Source of the DNA: Paracentrotus lividus
Taxonomy: Eukaryota; Echinodermata; Echinoidea; Camarodonta; Echinidae
Direction: 5' to 3'
Assembly (NCBI GenBank): GCA_940671915.1
Contig: CALNVZ010003430.1
Coordinates: 23,395,600 to 23,459,599, forward strand
DNA length: 64,000 nucleotides
Both the position numbers and the translations under genes were made by a program. Positions 35,872-49,870 of the stretch are shown here, one piece after another. The notes beneath the pieces were generated by a model, which was not told the DNA's origin, searched no databases, and saw nothing but the letters and a program-made list of their open reading frames with translations. Within the stretch, counting starts at the first letter, position 1. The number at the start of each line of letters is the position of its first letter.

Positions 35872-36466
35872 CTGAAAGCACAAGAAGTACATATGATATA
35901 CAAACATTAGAATAAGCTCAGTCTTCTAGCACTTCTTGCATAATCAAATGCTGCGATTTGTAGGGCAATGTGAAAAATGCATCTCCTAATTACTGTATAA
36001 GCCAATATTTTTGCATACAGATATTTCTGTCATTTTATACTAGTTTGGGAAATTCGTGAGTGGATAATTTCGCGATTTAGGTGATGTTTTCATTACTATA
36101 AATAGCCTTATGATGAAGTGGAAATTTTTCGCGAAGATGGAATGACCACATGGATGGAGACCAGCTTGTGTTTGGTGCTACAATTAATTGTGAATTCAAG
36201 AGTCTCGGGGATAATACCATTTACTTCCATTACCCTTCCAATAAATATTTAATATATCTTGTAACACTTCAGCCTTTTCTCCAGTTTTATCCTACTTTGA
36301 ATCTACTTTTGAACAACAACCTACCAAAAACCTTTATGTCCTTTTAGTCTTTATATATAGGGTTTGTCTTTTCTATCTCATGATCATTTTAACTTTAACT
36401 TTATCATGACTGAATGCAAAAAAGCAAATTGACCTCTGAACTTTGGTCTTTTACTAGTGAACTTAC
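35872..36466 (-). other. MRTF intron
   Basis: A 595-bp phase-1 intron, donor GTAAGTTCAC, acceptor TTTCAG. AT-rich; no element recognised. Confidence 0.8.
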
Positions 36467-36628
36467 CTTTGACAGCCTGTTCCACAAAGTGTTCTGCTTT
36501 CAGAATGTTTCCTTCGATCAGTTCTAGAGGACCAGGTCTATTCTTGATCTTGCAGTCCAGGTCCTGCTCAATTCTGGCCCTCTTTAGTCTCTGGTGTGTG
36601 GCACTCACCATAGGCTCCATGTTGGTAT
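36467..36628 (-). CDS. MRTF exon: third RPEL motif
   Basis: Acceptor CACCCAG before 36628 and donor GTAAGTTC after 36467. It encodes TNMEPMVSATHQRLKRARIE then QDLDCKIKNRPGPLELIEGN and ILKAEHFVEQAVK (residues 68-120). IKNRPGPLELIEGNIL is a canonical RPEL motif (RPxxxEL with flanking helix), which binds G-actin. The preceding LKRARIEQDLDCKI matches LKRARLADDLNEKI of vertebrate MRTF. RPEL binding of G-actin holds MRTF in the cytoplasm and covers the nuclear import signal. Phases (1 in, 1 out) join exactly with the neighbouring exons. Confidence 0.95.
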
Positions 36629-36795
36629 CTGGGTGGGGACAAAACACCACAAAACTGTTTAGACATGTCCCTTTAGGTGGTGTTTTTAGACCATATACAG
36701 TACAGTAAAGTATAACAGAACCTAACAATAAGGTGCCCTCACATTACACCCCAATATTTAAAATAGGAATCCCCCCCAAAAAAAAAATACAAATG

Positions 36796-36826
<31 letters not shown>

Positions 36827-37066
36827 ATTGTAACATTATTCATGCACATAGACCCTAAATAATACATTCAAATCCTAAAATAAGAGTAAGTATGTAGCTC
36901 TGTCTTTAAAACATACACATCTTGTCTCAATATGCCTAAACCCAAAGTATTTTCATGAGAAAATTTTAATAATGGTAAACATTTCAATTATCAATGGTAT
37001 CAATACCACAACCACCACCAGCTCCATCTCATCCACTGACCACACCCTAGAAGAGGCAATCCCTAC
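36629..37066 (-). other. MRTF intron
   Basis: A 438-bp phase-1 intron, donor GTAGGGATTG, acceptor CACCCAG. It contains C- and A-runs at about 36771-36822. Confidence 0.8.
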
Positions 37067-37142
37067 CTTCTAGTATGTGTTGATGAACAAGCTGAGCCTT
37101 ATCTGGTCTCATTCTCATCTTCCTCTGTAGACTGTCCCCAAC
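37067..37142 (-). CDS. MRTF exon: second RPEL motif
   Basis: Acceptor TTGCTCAG before 37142, donor GTAGGG after 37067. It encodes VGDSLQRKMRMRPDKAQLVH then QHILE (residues 42-66). MRMRPDKAQLVHQHIL is the RPEL core, with Q where the motif usually has E (RPxxxQL), aligned with IRSRPERSELVRMHIL of vertebrates. The length of 76 bp fits phase 0 in and phase 1 out. Too short to stand out as an open frame; found by joining splice phases. Confidence 0.93.
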
Positions 37143-37735
37143 CTGAGCAAAGACAAAAACAAGAGAAAGACACAATCATAAAATTATTTCATTAATATTG
37201 AAAATTTTTGTTGTTGATGTATAGAATGTCTCCAACCTTCATCATGTCAAAGAGAGTACTAGGGAAGTACACAATTAAAAGTTTTCATGAAAACTGTTCC
37301 CCCTGTCCCTGTTGGGATAAATACATTTCATCATAAAAAAATAACTTTTTGTTTGCTTAACATACTTGGAACTATATATTTTGTGAAGAGTCTTTCATAT
37401 ATATGAAAGAAGAAGACATTTTGAAATAAAGATACATTAGTGAGACATTTACATCTTCATTAGAGGACAACATAAAGCACTAAATAGAAGTTATCATTGA
37501 GATAGAAAAGTGAAATCACAATGCTAAAAAATTACGATGAGGAAGTGTAGAGTATAATGATGCAATAGGAAGAATCAAGTAAGACAAAAAAACCCAACAA
37601 GACAGATAGAAAGTGATATATAACAGAGAAAAAGCAGAAAGACAGACAGAAATAGAGATATAGGAGAGAATATAGGAGAGAAGGAGAGATGGAGAGAGAA
37701 AGAGAGGGATGGGTGGGGGGGAAAGAGAGAGAAAA

Positions 37736-37740
<5 letters not shown>

Positions 37741-37782
<42 letters not shown>
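37741..37782. repeat. (GA)n microsatellite
   Basis: About 42 bp of uninterrupted GA at the centre of a longer purine-rich strand (37600-37800). Intronic to MRTF. Confidence 0.9.
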
Positions 37783-37785
<3 letters not shown>

Positions 37786-40700
37786 GGAGATAGATAGGGT
37801 GATGCCCTTGAAGCATCATGATTATCACATCAAAATGTTGGTTTTATCTGACCACAATTTTCTTTCCATAATTATCTTGAAACACAACAAGCAATATCTG
37901 ACACCAACAGTTATGATAATAGACATGAAAGGGGTCCTAATGGGTGGCAAGTTAAAAGCGTTCACACGGTGCGCAGTGAATCGACTACGTCACATAAGTT
38001 CCGGAAATTACATCGTCTAATATCAATATACACCTCTTTTCATTCCCCGCCTTTGATATTTTTAGTTGCTTGACTTTGGAATACTTTACAGATAAGGCTA
38101 GGTATCTTATTGTCAATGTTACTGTAGAGTAAGAGTAGAGCATAGTGATTTAGAAAGTTACAGTTTTAAAAGTGTGAAATGATTTTGCTAATCTCCTTGT
38201 TCACATTCATTTTCTATATAATTTCTTCTTCTCAAATTGTGAAGAAAATGCTAAATAAAACAACTCATATTAGTTCCAGATTCCTAATTTTGAAACAATT
38301 TCTCTGATGAAAAATTATTCCCTTTGTAATTTTAAACTTTTATGTCTCTCGTTTCTCTCTCTCTCTCTCTCTATCTATCTCACTTGAAGCCTTGAGAGTG
38401 ACTAGAAGAAACCCAAGATCGATTTTCATGTCAAATAACATTTTTAGACTGCAAACACAAAGAGAATGTCAAACAAATGACTCATATCAACCCACTGAAT
38501 TCTTAATTTTCAAGCATTGTCTTGGGATGATAGCTTATAAATGATGATCTCAAAGTTTCCTGTGTCTATCTATAACCCCAAACCTTGACGAACTTTCCGA
38601 CTCTCCAGATCACTTTCATCTTCCATTTGGCAACGATTGTTGACTAATGATATCCATATGACTACGGATCAATCATATTTCATGGACGTACAAGGGCTCA
38701 TATCAAGTTATGATATTGTCCATGTGCATATGGTTAACTAGGCCATAAGAGCTTTCACTTTCTCATTCATATAATCCCAAGTATTAGGCCTTCCTCATCT
38801 AGGTCACATATTGGTTGTATTCTTCTTTCGGCAATTATTCCTTGCAAAATGACGTGTGAGGAGAGTTTTTGAAGATGCTTCCACAGCAAAATGAATTTAT
38901 TGTGCAGTTACTTCATGAATCATTACATGTAGACTCAATAAATAAATGGTTGTATATCATTTACAAAAATGTTAAAGAGAGATGGTTTGAAAAGTTGGGA
39001 ATGCAAAGGGAAATAAACAGTTTCCATTAATTTTGATTTAATGTTTTGTGCCAACCCACTTGGTATCAGTTCTTGTCAATTTCATTGATTTGTTTTTAGA
39101 AGAACGAGGAGAGAATCTTCCAGCTTTAAATTCTTCTAAGCAACAACAATTGTTTGTATGTAAGTGATTGTAAACAGGGTATCTACCCCACCCACTCCAA
39201 GGCAATGGGCATCCATGAAGTGGGGGGGGGGGGGTAACATTTGATAAAAAAAATATTTAATTTTTTGGAGGGGATGATTTTAACAAAAAAGTAATATATG
39301 ACAAAATAGTTGGAAACAACACGATAAAACTTCCTCCAACCACGTCAGAATTTGTGAGAGTCATCGGCTTTGACAGGAATCTTTCTTCCTTGCATCACAC
39401 ACACATGAATCAACATCCACGGACCTGGGCATCAAAACCGTAAAAAAAAACTGGGATGCTGCCCCCATCAATACCAACAGACAAAACTCATCATCTTGAC
39501 AAGATGAGGGGAAAAAGATGAGAAAATGGTTAAAAAAAGAACTGGAAGTCAAGAAAATGCCATGTTGGAACCATTGTCGTGATCCACTCTGGTGGTCCCA
39601 CATTGACTTTGCCTCAAGTCACAGCTTGTAGAAGAAGACAAGAAATGGCAGATATTAGAACATTCCTGATGCTTTTCTTATCTCATGATGTGGTTGATCA
39701 TTGGATTGACTAATCTAAGAGAGTCAATACATTTCCCTGATAGGCATTGGATTAACCCGCCCTGTTCTACCCTTCTCATCCAATGTTATCGTCCCTTGAC
39801 CTCAATCTGCCTCCTTCACTCTCCAGCAAAAAAAAAATTTTTGAAGGGGGGGGGGGGGTGGTGGTGGTCCTTCAATGTTCTTCTTGCCCTGTGTCTGTTT
39901 CTTCCATTTTTAAAGAAATCCATTCACCATTTTCTTTATTTTTCCCACTACTTCCTCTCTCTCTTTGGCTCTCTATCTCTCTTCCTCATTCCATCAAATA
40001 CCTCTTTCTCCATTCTATCTTTGTCGGGCTATAGCAGTCTTTTCTGTGAGCATCTGCCCATTCCTCCATTCTGCCTCTCTATCTCTCTCTTCCATTCTCT
40101 TTTCCATCCCTCTACGTTTTTGATATTCTTATCATTTCTCAAGAATATTTATACCAGAATTCCCAGTGGTTTCTAAAGATTTTCAAACTAAAGAATTAGT
40201 TGAGGGCCAATTTTTATCCCACTCTTGAACTACAAGGGCAAATAGAAGATCCACGTTGCACCAACTACACCATTTCATGGCCAAGATAGTCCTTCAAACA
40301 TTGCAAAATCATGAAGAATATTTATTTATTTATTCATTTTTAAAAAGAAGTGCATTAGTATGAGCACTGTGAAACTTAGAATGTGATTTTCAAAAAAGAT
40401 TTGGTTTTACAAGCGTGCTTATGTGCCAACAATGTAACAAAATTGAGGCTGACAGTACAAGGACTCTTTAACATGATAAGATTACACTGGTCAGATTTAG
40501 GCCGAGATGCGACTTATGGTGTCCTCAAAACAATCATTTAGTGCCTGTTCTCCTGATACATTCCTGTCTTATTTAACCTAATTTTCCTAGTCCAAATAAG
40601 ACGGATCTCTGTGCAGAGTAGCGTACTGAGGCCCGCTGTCTTCCCCTAATAGACACAGTGGGCCGTGGCGGCGCTGGGGGCAGGTGGGGTGGAGAGAGAA

Positions 40701-42939
40701 AAGATTCCTGACAATGACAGCTGAAGCCTAGGATACAAAACCTTCCTATCAATCTTTTCTCTACAAATAAAACAAAACATGACAGTGCCATTCATTTTGT
40801 CTTCCTCTAATATAATTTTAGTACCCTAGACTGGGCTTTTACTGATTTTCAATGAATGGATGCCAGAAAACTTAAAGATTTTTAAAAAAAAGAGAAAAAA
40901 AGGGAAAGATAATGGAAAGAAATGGGGGTGGGGGGGGCTATTCCTTCTGGTACCCAATCTTATGTTGGTACACATATGAAAAGCCTTTGTTTCAGCTTGC
41001 AGATCACAGGTACTGACAAAATCTAATGAATAAAGTTGATACAAAAGGAAAGGAACATTAATTTTAAAAGAACTCCAGAGGGGCGGAGGGCGGGGGACGG
41101 GGGTATACCTACCCCCTATATCCGAATCTCTTACCCTCGTTGGTATTATGGTACAAGAGCAATTACTTCTTTGTTTCACTTTGCCTCAAGATCAGGGTTC
41201 AATGGAAGATGACAGAAGATGGAAAGATGAGTAATTGAGGGAATGAGTGGTAACAAACCCTTTCTTCCATCACATTGTGTATTCAACTAATACGGAGTGA
41301 CATCGGGAGAAAGGATACAACCATATTTTGTTACGGTTACCGACATGCTTCCACTTCATAGGTTCATGTTGAATGTCATTATTAGGTCACCAGTCTTTTT
41401 TGCCTTCTCTTCTCTCTTCCTTTATGATTGATATGTTGAATTATTAACCAGAAGGAAATTTTTAGGAGGAGGCCAGACTGCAACGTTCCTTTTTAATCCG
41501 TCTCCTATTTTTTTTAAAAGTGTATCTTAGTAATATAGCAGACATTAAGTTAAAAACTTGAAAGTCACAAGTTTACGCCGCTCTTCAAGTACAATACATG
41601 TTTTGCCTCTAATGACTCTTGCAGGTCCAAAAATGATTCACGCTTTTGTGAAATGGTTTCAATGATTTTGCATTTCTTTTTTTATTCAATAACCAGTAGA
41701 TACAAATATAGGATCCCATGCACAGTTTATATTACCTGCAAACATACACCTTCTTTCAAGCCTATAGGGTCTGCTCAAAGCGAAAAAGGCATGTACTCTA
41801 TGTTCAGTATATAACTTAATGTCTTTTTGTCTCTGAAGAGAAGATCAGTGGCTTATAGTGGATATACACAGAGGGATCCTATTCCTCTAGATTTACCCCC
41901 CAAAACTAGTTCAATCCTACTACCTGTCATCGTAATATCCCAGCTTTCCTCTCTCCTTGTGCTCTCTCTTTCTTTTCCTTACTTTCTCTCACTCTCTCTC
42001 TCTTTCCTTTTCTTTCTTTCTATTAACTCCTTGCTTCAACCATAGACAGAAGAGGGAAGTTTGAAAAAACCTCAAATCGTATTTCTGGTCCAATCTACAT
42101 TAAATGAAAATTGGAATACTAAGGACTTTCAGAAGATATACCTAAATTGAAATATTATTATCAGATTTATATACAACTTGTAACATTTCTTTTACCAAAT
42201 AATGTTTGTCATTCATCATCAAGGCATGACATGCTGTCTAATAAAATCTGTGGATGTGGAGGTAACCACTTTTTGCTTCTGACTTGGGGATCCAGTTGTA
42301 TCTAGACAGATGCAGAAAGGAGTAATACCAGTCTACCATCTCTCCGCAGTGAGGATTAGATTACCAAAGATGTATACCAATACCACTACTCAACTTACTC
42401 TTGGGGAGATAGAGAGAAAAGAAGGATAGAAAAAGGAAGGAGGGGAACATCCAGCCAAATAAGGCAAGGGAAGGTGGATATAAGAAAGGGGTTAGATGGA
42501 GGGAGATAAAGAGATAGACATTTATGAGAGACAGATAGAGAGTGGAAGTGAAACAAAAAGAAGAGGGGAGAAAAAGAAGTAAGTCGGAGATGACAAGAGG
42601 AGAGTGAAAAGAAGAAAAAAAAATGGCAGAAATAAGCAGATACATGTGTAGAAAAAAAAGTATTTTAACTGAAGAGGGGATGTGGAGATAAGAAGGAACA
42701 AAGTTGGATGCACCCCAGAAAAGAAGATACAAGAAACGAGTGCTACACCTGAGCTAGTCTGTCGTTCAGACCTCGTTCTAGAATGACCTCTACATCCAAT
42801 GCTGCAAGAGTAGGATGCTAACTAGAGCTTCTCCTCCCCCTATCCCCTGGGCCCAGTCATGGGCAGAGCACCAATATTTTGGCAGGGAAAGACAATATAG
42901 TGGTGACGGGTCTGGCGCGAGCCCCGATACCCCGATCAT

Positions 42940-43165
42940 CTTACAAGGCACAAGTGCATCTGGTTGCCCTGTTCATACTTGTCAGGTTGTCCTGTTCATA
43001 TTTATCAGGTTGCCCATTTCATACAAGTAAGTAGTCAGATCCTACATGGCAAAAGTGCATCAGTTGCCCTGTTCATACATAGTAAATATTCAGATCTTAC
43101 AAGGCACAAGTGCATCTGGTTGCCTTGTTCATACATGTCGGGTTGCCCTGTTCATACAAGCCAAT
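42940..43165. repeat. Nested degenerate repeat (TTGCCCTGTTCATAC units)
   Basis: GGTTGCCCTGTTCATAC-like words recur at about 42963, 42985, 43009, 43063, 43118 and 43142. A longer unit, ACAAGGCACAAGTGCATCTG, recurs at about 42944 and 43098 with a variant near 43045. Short units inside a longer repeat. Confidence 0.65.
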
Positions 43166-46100
43166 CCTAAGATGATCAACTCATGTCATTTCGACTGCAT
43201 CAATACTTATATTTCATTCCTAAAAAAAATTTGACTTTTACTTTATTTTAGAATCATCTGAATGAAAAGAGTATACATGAGGTGATAACAGATTATCTTT
43301 CCCCCAAAATTCATCTTCATCGCACAAAACGAAAGCTTATTTCCATTTTCGTTAAAATGATATTGGCATTCAGTCCTGAGAAAAAAAAAGTGGAGGTGTA
43401 GGAGACCTAGTAACAGAAGTCACTGTTTCTTAAATGATCTTCAATTAAAAGAATTTGGAACTTTTAATAAATTCTATGAGTGTATTGTCATCCTCCTAGC
43501 CCTAACTAGGGCTTTCAGCTTCTTCAAACGTTTATATTCCTACCATACAGACCTATCCAAATCCAGATTAATCCGTCTGAACTACAGATTAACAAAATGA
43601 AATATGAACACATTAGACTTTCTATCTCATCCCCTCTCACTCTTTTCAGGGCATCTCTTATTACTTCCTATCCTTCTTCCACAGAATACCTGAAGTGGTC
43701 TCTCTTAACTTTTGAACTCTGCGGAATGGCACAGAGTCTGAGCATCTCCCTAACCGACTCAAACAAGACAATTCTGAGGGGAAATTTCCTTGATTTTAGG
43801 AGGTTAAAGTTACGGGGGATGGCGACAGGAAAAATCTTTTGGATTCTTTAAAACAGGAAGTTTAAGATATAATAGCGGCATTGTCATCGTATTCTCTTGT
43901 ATCTACATATTTTAGGAGGATCGAAGGGAGTTCAAGTGAAATGCGGAAAGAATCAGATTTCAAAACTTATTCAAAGGTTCAGAAAAAAAGGGGACAGGGA
44001 GAATTAAAGTTGGATGATCCTCAAATAATTCAATCTACAGCGTTTTGTGTTTCTCTCAATTAGTCAGTGGCAGGCTAGATTTCAGATAACTTGAAGAAGT
44101 TCAGAGCATAGAGCTACATTTTGTCCTCTAAAATCAAGAAGGGTACTTTCACAAAGTTATGAGATGTGCGTAAATGTCTTTCTCATTCTTGTCGGGCATA
44201 TTTACACACATCAGGATTACATGTAACTTAATTGTTAATTCTGCCTCTGTGAGTGAAACAACATCCGATGCAGAATTTGCTGGAATAACTTGTAAATCTG
44301 ATATTATACCAGTGCCCTGTAACATAGATAATTGTGATCACTGGCAAAATTGAAACAACCATTCTGATTGGTTCACAGTGAGACTTTTATGCAAGAAGTC
44401 TATGCAACAAGGATCCTGATTGGATACTTTCAATTTGTGTTTAATCATAACTCTCCACGTTTCAAGGCCCAGCTCTGGCAATGTTGTCTTGACCCTCATT
44501 ACGAGCGAAAAGAAAGTCAGTGATCTATTTTCTTGAACCTTTGTAGCTTCTTCCAATAAGTGATGCTTTCGGACGACTCGACCATGATCGGTAACGGCTT
44601 AACCTTCTTTGAAATCATCTTGCGTAATTACATTTGTCACAAGTGCCTCTCTAATACTACTCTCAGAGTTGGATGGAAACACAAGATGGCATGAGCTGAG
44701 GGCTATAAGGACATTGTTCATATGCTTCAAGCATGGAGATAAGACCCTTCTGCTTTTAAAAGGACAAATTGCTTACTAAATCCACTTTCTCCTGACCTCA
44801 ACACAAATTGTTTGACACCGCAATCATAATTGATGCGATATGGTGATTACTCTAAGAAACCATAATGTTTATAGCTTGTTGTGCCAATCCTTGATATCAT
44901 AAGTTTCTACTAGTGTCTCCACAATCACAAACTCACTTTCCACTATGCATGAGTGTGGAGGGAGCAGCGACATCCACTTTCCTCTATCCAACAGTGGTGA
45001 CGGATGCAAGTAGGAGGGAGCAGCAAAAAACAGACAACCGTTTTTCTCATTTGTCATCCAATCCGCCACATTCCAGCGAGCGGTTTTTCGGCCGACTGAA
45101 CAGCTAGTGATGACGAAACCATGTTGGTGAAACAAACTAAGCTGAAGCACAAGATAGAGTTTAGGCGTAATACAATATAGGAACAGACTCATAATGCCCT
45201 GGGGTGCGTGTATAGAGTCCATGCTGAATTAACCCCCAAAGTAGTGTCATGATCAAGGATATTAATTCATATCCAGGGGCAAATCCAAAGCAACAGATTA
45301 TAACAAAATATGTTATCAAAACTAGCATTAAGGAAATCTACAGTAGATCTGAAGATATTTTTAAAAACATAAAAAATACATCTAAATTTGTTGAAATCGT
45401 ATCACTTTGAACTATCTGAGTACCAGAAAATTTTCTCAGTGTACCTAGATATAAAGCCAATTCAATTAATATTAGAGATATTATCAAACCAAAACAGATG
45501 GTTTTTTTTTTTCGGTTGAAAAATTAAGCATTATTTGACCATCAAAGTAAAAACATTATAAATGGTTTCTGAATTGATTTCATATTTTAGTGAAAATATA
45601 TTGTATTAGAACAAAACTTTTAATGAAATAAAAGGCTGATAACAAGACTAATCTATTGTAACGAACAATGCTAGAACGAAGATGAGCTTCAATGCTGCAT
45701 AGTTTTAGTAAAGGTCATTCCTGTAACCTCTATGATGGCCGGATAATTTGATTAGGGCTAAACAACTATGGTGGTGTAAGTTTGTGGTTCAGCTATGTGT
45801 TCGCCCATCCAAGAAAGTTGAGGATAGTGTTTTGTGTCAGGTGAGGTTTCTATGCCTTGTCTGAGGAATTCCTGCTTTATACCTGATATATCATCTGTTG
45901 GGAGCAAGAAAGGCAGATAATCTCAGTTCTGGTTATGGCAAGAAATAAAAAAAAACCTACAGAATCTCACAACATTAACATGAATGTTTGAAACTACAAA
46001 ACGTGATGTGCAAAGGACAGAAATCAAACTACATTTTCTCTAAGTGCAAATGAAAGAACCTGTTCTTCAACGAACTTGACTTTTTGAAAACTTTGCATTG

Positions 46101-47007
46101 TTGAATATGATGCTGGTTCTAACAACCCATATACTGAATCATTATTTCTATTTATATGATGATTCATATGATTACCACTTTTTTATGAACAGAATGATCT
46201 GAAGAAACATATAAAAATCCTTGATGTTTTATATGTCATACATGATATGTCACTCGATGTAGACCCTTGAGAATTTCATATCTCGTACGAAAAGCTCCAA
46301 ATTCTACCACTCCTGCAGAGAAGATGGAAGTGACTACCAGTAGCTCTTAGCAACGAGATGGGCTCCCTTCCTCCCTACAGATCTACAATCCATTAGCGAG
46401 TCAAAAAGTCAGGGTGCCAGATTTGTAAAAATACTCCTTAAAGGGAAAGATGAGCAGTTAAAACCATTGTTCACAATTACAGATATGTCCATTTGGGGGA
46501 ATTTCAAATACAGAAGGCATAATTTATTGAGGGATAAGTAAACTACCACCTAAGATAATAATCAAACTGAAATCCTGCACAATTTCTTTCTAAAAAATAG
46601 TATTAATCCTAAGACACACCAATCCCTATCGACCAAAATTAAACTCCTTAACATATAATCCAGAAGTCTTAAAATACAATATAAAAAAAATTACTAGCAG
46701 TTACCTAGTGTCACCTAGCCAATCCTACATGACCGCACCTTGAACTTGAAATAGAACTCAAGAGTAAAATGAATAAATAAAAAATCAACCTTCAAGACAA
46801 TGAAAAAAGAGAAGGGAGGCAAAAGAACTGGTTTTAGACATCCAAAGATACATAGAGAAAGAGGCTACAGCTTTAGGGGAATCCATGGGCTTTCGAGATG
46901 CTTTTCTTGCAGCATTCTTGACTTGGGCGAAACAATATTAGGATGTAATCTGGGATGAAAACCCCATCACTTCCACTCATCTCTTCTTCTAAACACCACA
47001 AGACAAA

Positions 47008-47508
47008 GGGTGTGTTCAATGTCCATTTTCAAATTTTAAACGCCAACATGAATCATGATACAAAACCCAATTAGAAAATGTTGATATAAAGAGAAACAAA
47101 GTCGGTGTTCATTGTCCCAATTCGCGGTCGTAACGTAAGTGTCTTTCAGATCTTCATTTGGAGGAAAATTATAAACGCTGAAAAAGATGCGTTTTGAATC
47201 ACGATCACCTTTGATTTTATGACCTTCAGCATCGCAAATGCAACGAAATGCAACAATGAACGCAATTGAGTTTTCAAACATCTTTAAATGTGCTCTCGCA
47301 GTGGAAACTTCCAATGGAAGTGATAAAAAGTGCAGATGTTTGTTTTTGAGAGCTGGGAATTTAAAAACGACGGACGTATAATCAGCTTTAAATTTTCAAC
47401 ACTGTATGGTGTACCGCTAATCGCGTATGTGTTCCGTGTTTTGTAATTGCGTTTTTTATCATGATTCGTGTTGGCGTTTAAATTTGAAAATAGACATTGA
47501 ATGCACCC
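47008..47508. mobile_element. 501-bp TIR transposon with 18-bp flanking duplication
   Basis: The left end begins GGGTGTGTTCAATGTC and the complement of the right end GGGTGCATTCAATGTC. The inverted repeats run about 57 bp, to AATCATGAT followed by an A-run. Directly outside both ends lies TAAACACCACAAGACARA (46990-47007 and 47509-47526; 17 of 18 identical). Such a long target duplication is unusual for cut-and-paste DNA transposons. The interior encodes no transposase. Superfamily unassigned. Confidence 0.75.
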
Positions 47509-48450
47509 TAAACACCACAAGACAGAGTGATATGTAATGGGGGTATTGATACATGTTTGATGGACAGAGGGGCTTTGGGATGTGTTCTGTGTCAAGATTC
47601 TTTCCTTTTTTCTAAATAGGATTCAGTTGAAAAGGTGACAATTGAAGACATTTCTTAGATAAGTTGTAAAATACATGGAAAACATTTTAAACAAACAAAT
47701 GTACAGATTGCTTTTATAAAGCTGTAACAGAAATTATATGTGAATTCTTCATTGCCATCAAGAAAAACAAGTTTATTTTTGGGGTTCAAATTGCTATATA
47801 ACTTTAAAACTTGAATACATTTTCCCCAGACAATCCAATACTTACAAATATTATGATTTCTATTTACCATTTGAAATACCATAAAAAGATTCTAAAAATT
47901 ATTCATACTCAAAGAAGCTTTAAACAAATCTTTCTAAGGAGTACCCAGTTAAAACATTATATATTTGATGTTCATACTTTGCCATCACACTCCAACTTTC
48001 TCTTAAGGGAAAAGAAATGAAAACTATCATCCTCTCGAAAAGTGTTAAATTTCAGAAAGCTATCCATGCATTCGACAGTCTTGTTAGAAGAGGATGAAAA
48101 CGGTGGCATGTGCGACCAATCGATCTCTAATCTAGTGAGAAATCCCGCACCAATGGGACCGACTAAAAACCCCTTCTGGTCTACATTTCAGGGTATCATC
48201 GAGACAAAAGGAAGAAAAGATGAAAAACGGTGCACGGATATTAGCAAACAGTGGCAAGATGAAAATGATTGGGAAACGGCTCATTCCGAGGACAAGCGAA
48301 AATTGGTATTCTATTGGTATAGCATGTTACTCCTGGGATTCATTTCGAGTTGAAATTGTGGTAGCGCCAAACTGCTATGGCTCATTTTGACTAACTTTGG
48401 TTCTAATTTTCACATTTGAGAGAGATGGAGAGAGAGACAAACAGAGAAAG

Positions 48451-48452
<2 letters not shown>

Positions 48453-48487
<35 letters not shown>

Positions 48488-48489
48488 GA
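48453..48489. repeat. (GA)n microsatellite
   Basis: About 37 bp of GA within a purine-rich stretch (48415-48560) in the large MRTF intron. Confidence 0.85.
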
Positions 48490-49636
48490 TGAAGGTAGAA
48501 AGAAATAAAGAGTCAGTATAAAAAGTAAGAGGGATAGAGAGAATGGGAGAAAAAGAGAGAAAAGAAGAATGACTGATAATAAGGGAGAAAGATGTAAAAT
48601 GATATCAAGCAGTATAAGGAGATAAAAGGTAGGCCTATAGGTAAAAAGAGAGAAAGATTTACAAAAAAAATATCAAATCATTATTAGTTCTAACCATTTT
48701 GTCTCTCATATTTCATGATCGTATATTTTTGGGTAAAAATCGCAGATGTTTGAGAGCAGCTTTAGATACATTTCAACTGGATTGTGGCGGAATGCGAACC
48801 TCACTTTCAGATAAATCCCTTTCTCTTCCTCAAATTGGCCAGTTACAGGAGCAAAGCGCTAACAGCCATGAAGCGTCGGTAGCACGAGCCAGCGCTGAGT
48901 GATGCTTAATTCAGCCGAACCAACATGACAGGTCTTTCCCCCTCCCTCTCCTGTAGTCCCACTGCCTCGGATTTGCGCAACAATAAGCGTGGAGCGACAG
49001 GCTGACGACAGAGGATTTGCCTTGCCAATTTGGAGGGGGCAGGGAGGAGAAAGAGAGTGGCTGACGTTCAAATCTGGAATGGGTCATGAAAACATTGAAC
49101 AATCCTCTAGCGAGCGGATAACTACAACCAAAATAAAAACGGATTTCGAGACAGGGCCTTCCATTTCAATTTGTAAGAGTAATTATTTTGTGATTACTTC
49201 CAATTTCTATTTCTCGATGGGGAAGATTTACGTCAACTTACGCTTGCCTTTCTTGATGGGTATTTAAGAAATGAAATCATGAAGCTAAAATATGACATCA
49301 AAGATGACAACAGTATAATTAAGGGACACACAACTCTCCTCATGCAAAAAACATTGAAAGGACAAATAAAAAAAGTCAAAATACAAGTGAAGAAAGATAA
49401 AAAAAATGATAAAATAATAAAATGAAGCACTCTTGAAAAAACATGAAACGAAATAACAAACAAACAACAACAGAGCCTAGATTTAAAAAAGACTGGAAAA
49501 ATGCAATAAATGAACCAAAACAGGTAGAATTAAGAAAACAAAATCATATCTGAAAGGAGGCACTGGTAGATAAAAAGTAACAAGGAATTTGAAACCCAAT
49601 TGTGTATACAACCCTAGACTTAAAGAAGTTTTAAGA

Positions 49637-49870
49637 GTCTCGGTAGACAACAGTGTGGGTAGGGGAGGACTGGGGATCGGAAGGGGGTAGGGGTGACATA
49701 CATGTTAAAGAGGGTTAAGAGTCTCGGTAGACAACAGTGTGGGTAGGGGAGGACTGGGATCGGAAGGGGGTAGGGGTGACATACATGTTAAAGAGGTTTC
49801 AGAAGTCTCGGTAGACAACAGTTGGGTAGGGGAGGACTTGGGATCGGAAGGAGGTAGAGGGACATAAGGT
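49637..49870. repeat. 84-bp minisatellite, 2.8 copies
   Basis: GTCTCGGTAGACAACAGT starts at 49637, 49721 and 49805, exactly 84 bp apart. Units contain GGGTAGGGGAGGACT, GGATCGGAAGGGGGTAGGGG and TGACATACATGTTAAAGAGG. The first two copies are almost identical and the third is shorter and more diverged. Confidence 0.9.

Noticed and set aside
48042-48353. 103-residue plus-strand frame inside the large MRTF intron
   Set aside because: No domain, no splice context, single short frame; likely chance.
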